Shown here piece by piece: positions 58,233 to 64,000 of a stretch of 64,000 bases of DNA. A program made the position numbers and the translations under genes. Source of the DNA: Lota lota (Eukaryota > Chordata > Actinopteri > Gadiformes > Lotidae); NCBI GenBank assembly GCA_026745465.1, contig JACYXH010000719.1, forward strand, positions 909,637-973,636, in the 5' to 3' direction. The first letter of the stretch is position 1; each line of letters starts with the position of its first letter. The notes below the pieces were generated by a model. The model made no database searches. It saw only the letters and a program-made list of their open reading frames with translations, and was not told where the DNA came from.

Positions 58233-61200
58233 CGCGCGGGATATGAGTCAAAGTGGGTCGGTTGAATCTAGTCTTCACAGCCTATACTGCAACTTCCTGA
58301 AGAGAAAAAAGTGATCATCTAACCAATGCAAATAAAAGAAAACGAATAAAAGTAACTTGTGTAAGGTGTTAAACGTATCCCTCAATGAAACACAGATGAG
58401 CTTTATCTGGTGTTCACCAGGGTGACAAACTCAACTTAAACCCAGTCAGTCTGCCTCTTGTTAGACTCTAGGAGAAGCTGGAGATCACTATGAGGGGGGG
58501 TTAATGTTAAAGATAACATTAATGAAAAATAGTACCAATTCAATTTGAATACTGAAGTGCCTTCCAGAGACTATGTGCCCTGATCCTATAAACGAATGGC
58601 AGTGCTGGTATGTAACCATTTGCAGTGTCATTTTAAGCATTTCTTGTAGTAGTCTTGTAGGACTCTGCTACCAACACTGGTACTTTTATCACACTTAGGG
58701 AAGTGGAACTAGACACAGGAAGCTCTGGCAGGGATAATGCAAGGCATATCTTTCGGTTTATGTATTGATAAGGATGGGGAAAGAAGAAGAAGTGCATTTG
58801 TCTTGCTTTGCTTTCATGTAATTCCCAGTTCATTTAGAGTTATAAACAAATAAAAACATTGTAAAATGCTCTAATATTTGTATTTCATACTGTGCTCAGA
58901 GCCGTCATGCAGCACATGTATAGAATATACATGTGAGTATCAAGAGAATGACAAGTAACATTTGATGTTGACTTTTTTGTGATACCTCCAAGACAGTTGG
59001 CATGGTCATTTTTAAAGAAGTTTTGATTTGGACAAGTATTTTAAAAGTGAGGGTTTATGGATTTAACTCTAACTCACAGCCCACCCACCCTTTGTTGTTT
59101 TCTCCCAGAGGTACTTTGTGAAAGACCAGTTCTACAGGGAGGGAGGGCCCGTGTTCCTGATGATCGGTGGGGAAGGCCCGGCCAACCCAGCATGGATGGA
59201 GAATGGCACCTGGCTGGTCTACGCCCAGAAGATGGGTGCTTTGTGTTTTATGCTGGAGCACCGCTTCTATGGACGGAGTCACCCCACCACGTACGTACCA
59301 TACCCTGCTGTGTCTTGGTGTGTGTTGTTTTCTTTACATCATGGTTTATGGCAAGGTCTAACAATCGTAACACTAAAACCTGCTAAGCAGGACAGAAGAG
59401 AGCAGAAGAGAGCCACATTGAGACTGCTGGAAGCACTCTTCAAATCAAAATTGGCTCATACAGAGGCAGAGTGCAGTCAACTGGAAACCGATATTCTCAC
59501 AGCATTACTCTCCCTAATAGATGTTGGATGGTTATGCCATTCCTAACAGATTACACTCAAATAATACATCTTAAATCGTACCTACAGCATCTTTAACTTT
59601 GGCCTGAAAACCAGCAACGCTGCATTTATATCTGTCATTGATTAGCTTGTTATATTTTAGCGTCAATATCCAAGTTGCCGTTATAAGGGTTTGTTACTTT
59701 GAATGAAAATCGTGTTTCTTTTCATAATCGATTATTCAAAATCATTAATAATTGTCCGCCCCTCATGCAGTTGGCACTTACCACTAGATAGCGCCGCTGC
59801 GCTGTCAAAATGAATGATGTGGAGAACAGAAAATGAAATGACCTATATTACATGTCTGACGGACACAAAGCTTGGACGGACAGATTGTCAAACGTTCTCC
59901 CCCCCCCCCCCCCCCCCCCCCCCCCCCGCCCAGGGACCTCAGCACAGAGAACCTGCGCTTCCTCAGCAGCCGCCAAGCCCTGGCGGACCTGGCCCACTTC
60001 CGCACCGCCATGGGGGAGGCCCGGGGCCTGACCAAGAGCCTGTGGGTGGCGTTTGGCGGCTCCTACCCGGGCTCGCTGGCCGCTTGGTTCCGGCTGAAGT
60101 ACCCGCACCTGGTTCACGCCTCGGTGGCCACCAGCGCACCTGTGCACGCAACCGTTAACTTCCCAGGTAGGACTCGGGAGTGTGGCGTTCCCGTGTGGCT
60201 GATTACAAGCACCAGACGTACCCACTGATGGGGCCAATTTAGAGAAAATATATAGTTCATGATATTGTTTTGATGTGTAATATTGTTTTTGCAGAAAGGT
60301 ATGTTTATTGGAATTGCCGCATTGAGTTATCTTTGCAGTTTTGACACAGCCATGAAGAAAGTTTTATGTGCAAGGGAAAATGTTCTCGTAAAAAGGGTTA
60401 TAGCCGATTATGGCCATATCTGTAATGAAGAACCACAGAAATAGAGCACAACTCTAAGTGCAAAACAAGGCGTGCTTAAATTCGACGTGGTATCCACACA
60501 ATACGGTTCCTACAAATATATATTTAACAATTCACCTTCCCTGTATGCGTAGGCTAACCTTTTGGTCAAACCGAAACATACTCAGCATATTTTTGTTCGG
60601 CAACCACCGAAATATATTGAGGTTCATTCAGGGTTCATTATTTATCTTTGTACGACATCATATTGAAACATTTACTGTTGAAAATCTGGCAAAATTATCA
60701 ATATTTTACAATCTGAAAGAGGCACATTCTGTTAATTTAGTGTTACAAAAAAAATCATTGAAATGCAGCCACATCAAACCTGCTAGGTGTGATGTATTAG
60801 TTTAATGTTTTTGTGAGGAAACCAAAATGAATCTAGCATTCTTCTTCCCCAAGCAAGCTCTTCAGCTGTTAGAGCCAGAGGCTAGAGTCCCAGACAAATC
60901 AAATCTTTAAGGGGAGCTTCCTGCTTGCTTGTTGAAAAAAATCGTATTTATTTTTGGTGGATGTTGTGTTTGGCTTCAGACAATGTTTTCCCCCAGGAAG
61001 TGGGGAGCGCAGACTTGAATGGAGGCAAAACAGCCTTTCATCATCACTTGTTGTTATCCTATGCTTCCGTCTACACATCCCTAGGGCTACTTTGAAGTCA
61101 TCTCTCTCTCTTTTCTCACTCACTCTCGCAGTTTAGTCAGTCCCATTGAGGATTTAATTAGCTAGTAAATGCAGATGATTGGTTCAGACATTGCTTAACG

Positions 61201-63340
61201 AAGGAAGATTGTCTCAATGTCCTAAGCCAGAGGACGAGGCCTTGATGGGGTTTCAAGCCCTTGGACTTGCTTGGTAGTTCTGACCTGTCTACAGCAGCCA
61301 ATCAGGTCTGGGCTGGTCCCCCGACCTGTCTACAGCAGCCAATCAGGTCTGGGCTGGTCCCTCGACCTGTCTGCAGCAGCCAATCAGGTCTGGGCTGGTC
61401 CCCCGACCTGTCTACAGCAGCCAATCAGGTCTGGGCTGGTCCCCCGACCTGTCTACAGCAGCCAATCAGGCTGCAGTCAAACACCCGTAGCAGGTCGAAC
61501 AATTTGTACAATTCTTTGGTTCCTCGGGTTCTTTCATCAACCCATGTCTTGTCTAATCACCGTTTTATAATTCTTTTGCAGAGTATTTGGAAGTGGTGTG
61601 GCGTTCCCTGGCCTCGGAGAACCCAGAGTGCCCCCTGTTGGTGAAGAAGGCTTCAGACACGCTTATGGAGCGTCTCAAAGACCCCAAGACATACGACGCC
61701 ATCACCAAAGACTTTAAGTACAGTGATTCTGTGTTTCAAAGTATAGACATCTCAGTATGCTGGGGCACATTAAGGGGACATGCTTCCCTTTATGGATGGC
61801 TTAGGCCTGGAATAGGTGCTGGTTTGGTAAACATACTGTTAATAATCGCTGGTGTTCAAGACAAACCAGCTCATTGTTATTGAGCAGGAATCAACGTGTA
61901 AAAGATGTTCTAAAAGAATGATGAATTATGATCAGATGACTGGTAAGAATCTTCGATGAACCGTATCACAATAACGTATCCACAATGGCAAGCAATTGGA
62001 CTAATAAAGGTTAGGCATATACTGTTATGTTACCAGTAACTACTACCAGTAGTACCAAGCACCAACTACCACAACCACCACTAAAGCACATAATAGTCCA
62101 GTGGTCCCGACGCCCTCATAGTTCCATTGGTCAGTGGTTGTCTCTGGTGGGGTGTTTCTTGGACTAGCTCCAGAGCTTACAGAAGTCATGGAATACTTAC
62201 CACTCCCACGCAACCTCATTTCCGTGAAATCAACAGTCCTACACATGGCTGCACAGACTCTTCATCCATTCATAGTCATCATGCTTCATTCTGGCTTTTC
62301 ATTCATATTGACCATGTGACTCATCCTCCAAAAAGCTACCAACACGTATGTCATGTCTTCTACAGTGAGATTATAGAGTGAGGACGCTAAATTCCCTGTA
62401 ATTGATTTGGTCTGCTGATGTCATGGCCAGATACTTGTGGCCAGGCTCTGTGTCTACAATGCAACTTTCGCTTTGCACCTCATATGCGGTACGCCGGAAG
62501 CCTGCATGTCATCACGCAGACCGAGACGGGCAATGTCTTGGCCATCCAGTTTCCAAACCGCAGTGCCTCAGACAGGGCATGGTTTCTGTATTACCATATT
62601 GACCACACACACACAGCACAGGGTGGTTCTCTTATTAAAACAATACATGACTTCATATAACCAGTAATACATTCTCAGGGGGAGCACGCACGCACGCACA
62701 CACACACACTTCTTCTAATCCCAGTCCACTTGTCTAACGGTCCTAATCCGCTTGGTGTGCATGCGTGTATTGTGCATAGGTTGGTATCATATATATTAAT
62801 GGGTATTTTTGTTTTGCAGCTGGTCACGTAACTTTAGATTACACTTGAAGAGATTACACAGAATGGATAATATCCTCGAAATGCTAGCTTGTTTCATGCA
62901 GAAGTGACTGGATGGAAAATGTTGAGACACAGATAAAAGCTCACTCACTTGGTATTTAAAGTGTTTATTTTATTCACCTCCCTCGCATCCCTCATCCCTT
63001 CTTCCTGTCTCCTGTTCCTCTATTTTTGTAATTTTCCTCTCCTCTCTTTTTCTGCTTCTGTTCCCTCTACCCACTCCCTCCCTCCCTGCTTGCCTATTCT
63101 TTGACCGTCTCCTGTAATCTGTTGAGTTTTTTTTCCTGTTTCCATGTCTACCATGTGCCCCCCCTCTTTTTTCCCTTCTCCCATATTCCTTCAACCAATG
63201 TTGGCTCTGCTTTGCCTCCCCACAGCCTGTGTTCCAAGCTGCGACTCCAGTCTGAGATGGACTCGGCCTACTTCCTGGAGACGCTGGCGGGCAGCTTCAT
63301 GGATGTGGTGCAGTACAACCAGGACAACCGGGAGTTTGAG
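57570..63340 (+). CDS. S28-family serine protease, PRSS16/K12H4.7-like (five exons, C-terminus off the window)
   Basis: The exons join in one frame: 57570-57770, 59109-59290, 59934-60166, 61582-61717 and 63226-63340. The protein starts [20 protein letters not shown] (signal peptide), then [73 protein letters not shown], and the nucleophile motif [12 protein letters not shown], with the catalytic serine in GGS. S28 proteases are lysosomal or secreted carboxypeptidases/aminopeptidases; PRSS16 acts in thymic antigen presentation. The catalytic Asp and His should lie beyond the right edge. It is closer to the invertebrate-type K12H4.7 group than to PRCP or DPP7; I do not assign a symbol. Confidence 0.9.
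57771..59108. other. S28 protease intron 1 with a (GT)n array
   Basis: Holds (GT)n of about 41 units at 58,144-58,226; otherwise nothing recognised. Confidence 0.7.
59109..59290 (+). CDS. S28 protease exon 2
   Basis: Acceptor tctcccag|AGG, donor CACCAC|gtacgt. [40 protein letters not shown], then [13 protein letters not shown]; the GGEG and EHRFYG motifs are S28 hallmarks. Confidence 0.93.
59900..59927. repeat. poly-C run forming the exon 3 pyrimidine tract
   Basis: About 28 consecutive C directly before cgcccag. Such runs are poorly sequenced, so its true length is uncertain. Confidence 0.9.
59934..60166 (+). CDS. S28 protease exon 3 (catalytic serine)
   Basis: Acceptor cgcccag|GG after a run of about 28 [54 protein letters not shown]; Ser in GGSYPGS is the nucleophile. 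Confidence 0.95.
60167..61281. other. S28 protease intron 3, nothing recognised
   Basis: AT-rich intron; no exon or transposon end stands out. Confidence 0.5.
61282..61471. repeat. 41-bp minisatellite, about 4.6 copies
   Basis: Unit gacctgtctacagcagccaa tcaggtctgggctggtcccc c. Each unit carries one CCAAT (agccaatcag). It ends about 110 bp before exon 4. Confidence 0.93.
61582..61717 (+). CDS. S28 protease exon 4
   Basis: Acceptor cttttgcag|AG, donor TTTAA|gtacag. [45 protein letters not shown]. Confidence 0.92.
61718..63225. other. S28 protease intron 4, nothing recognised
   Basis: Plain intron with a long pyrimidine-rich stretch (62,970-63,220) before exon 5. Confidence 0.5.
63226..63340 (+). 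CDS. S28 protease exon 5
   Basis: Acceptor ccccacag|C, donor TTTGAG|gttggc. [38 protein letters not shown]. Remaining exons are off the window. Confidence 0.92.
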
Positions 63341-64000
63341 GTTGGCATTGGCGCTGGCACCAGGTGCTCCATACTTTGATGGGAGGGGCAATAAGACGTC
63401 TATAAAAAATTGGGATGAGCTGAAAATAATTCAGATTATTATTATTATTATGTTACCATTGTTGCAGATTTGCCTTGAGGCTTGGAGTGATGAAATAGAG
63501 AAAAATGGATTGATCAAACATTTCCCCCACACAAACTGAATGTGAAACTTATAAAAAGACATAGTGTTCAAAACCTTACCCACTTCAATTATACCCACAA
63601 TCAGTCCCTTAATACCTACTGCACAATACAATAATAATTGTGTGCTACAGTCTACTGATGTAGTCGCTGTTTGGCCATTCAATCAAGCGTCTGAGACATG
63701 TTAGTAGCCTTGACCATTGAGAGGTTATGTCTGTGTGTGTGTGCTCTTGGCAGCATTGCCGTATTGAAAGGGGAAACTGCCACTAAAGCAGAACCTTTTT
63801 TGGCAATGTCCAGTAGATTGTCGTCGTTGAGCATTTACATGTCTGGGTGACGGGCTACATTTGAATGTTAATTCCCTTCTATTAAGCCAATGTTATTATT
63901 TAGACACTTTGCTGTTGTATTGTATTTGAGCAAAAGGGGCGTTTGCTAGCATACATAGCGTGCATAGACTAGGTATAGGGAATACAGTGCAGACATGCAG
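63341..64000. other. S28 protease intron 5 (partial)
   Basis: No further exon recognised up to the window edge. Confidence 0.5.

Overview
The window looks like nuclear DNA of a ray-finned (teleost) fish. It carries vertebrate genes split by GT-AG introns. The introns are full of long (CA/TG)n arrays, minisatellites, small inverted-repeat DNA transposons, a Tc1-type transposon end and a fish SINE/LINE tail. The extreme density of dinucleotide and tandem repeats would suit a cod-like genome, but that is only a guess.

Three genes are present. (1) eif4g1, the translation-initiation scaffold eIF4G, fills about 1-42,300 on the minus strand. I traced a probable first exon (~42.2 kb), a probable second 5'UTR exon (~36.0 kb) and 30 coding exons from the start codon at 33,531 to 595. 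The last part of the C-terminal W2 domain lies off the left edge. (2) psmd2, the 26S proteasome base subunit Rpn1, lies at 43,348-57,346 on the minus strand and is complete, with 21 in-phase coding exons and about 904 residues. (3) A serine protease of the S28 family (PRSS16/K12H4.7-like) starts at 57,570 on the plus strand and runs off the right edge after five exons. psmd2 and the protease are head to head, 223 bp apart. psmd2 followed by eif4g1 on the same strand matches the PSMD2-EIF4G1 order in human, which supports eif4g1 over eif4g3.

Layout: 0.6-2.5 kb, eIF4G MA3 and W2 exons; 2.5-7.5 kb, one intron made almost wholly of tandem repeats, including a 1,575-bp tandem duplication; 7.5-18 kb, middle eIF4G exons (MIF4G, eIF4E site, acidic/proline-rich region); 18-33.5 kb, widely spaced N-terminal exons, among them a polyglutamine exon, a PABP-site exon and a 21-nt microexon; 33.6-42.2 kb, 5'UTR introns with a dead hAT transposase; 43-57 kb, psmd2; 57.5-64 kb, the protease.

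The most unusual signals lie in how repeats meet splice sites. Two eif4g1 exons are bracketed at their splice sites by complementary (TG)n and (AC)n arrays, so each could sit in the loop of an RNA hairpin. Three separate tandem repeats (two in eif4g1, one in psmd2) contain an exon end with its 5' splice site and have copied that donor 2 to about 10 times. The eIF4G N-terminus carries a roughly 70-residue Q/H tract directly before its PABP-binding motif. One large exon has a single extra base that breaks the reading frame, most likely an assembly error.
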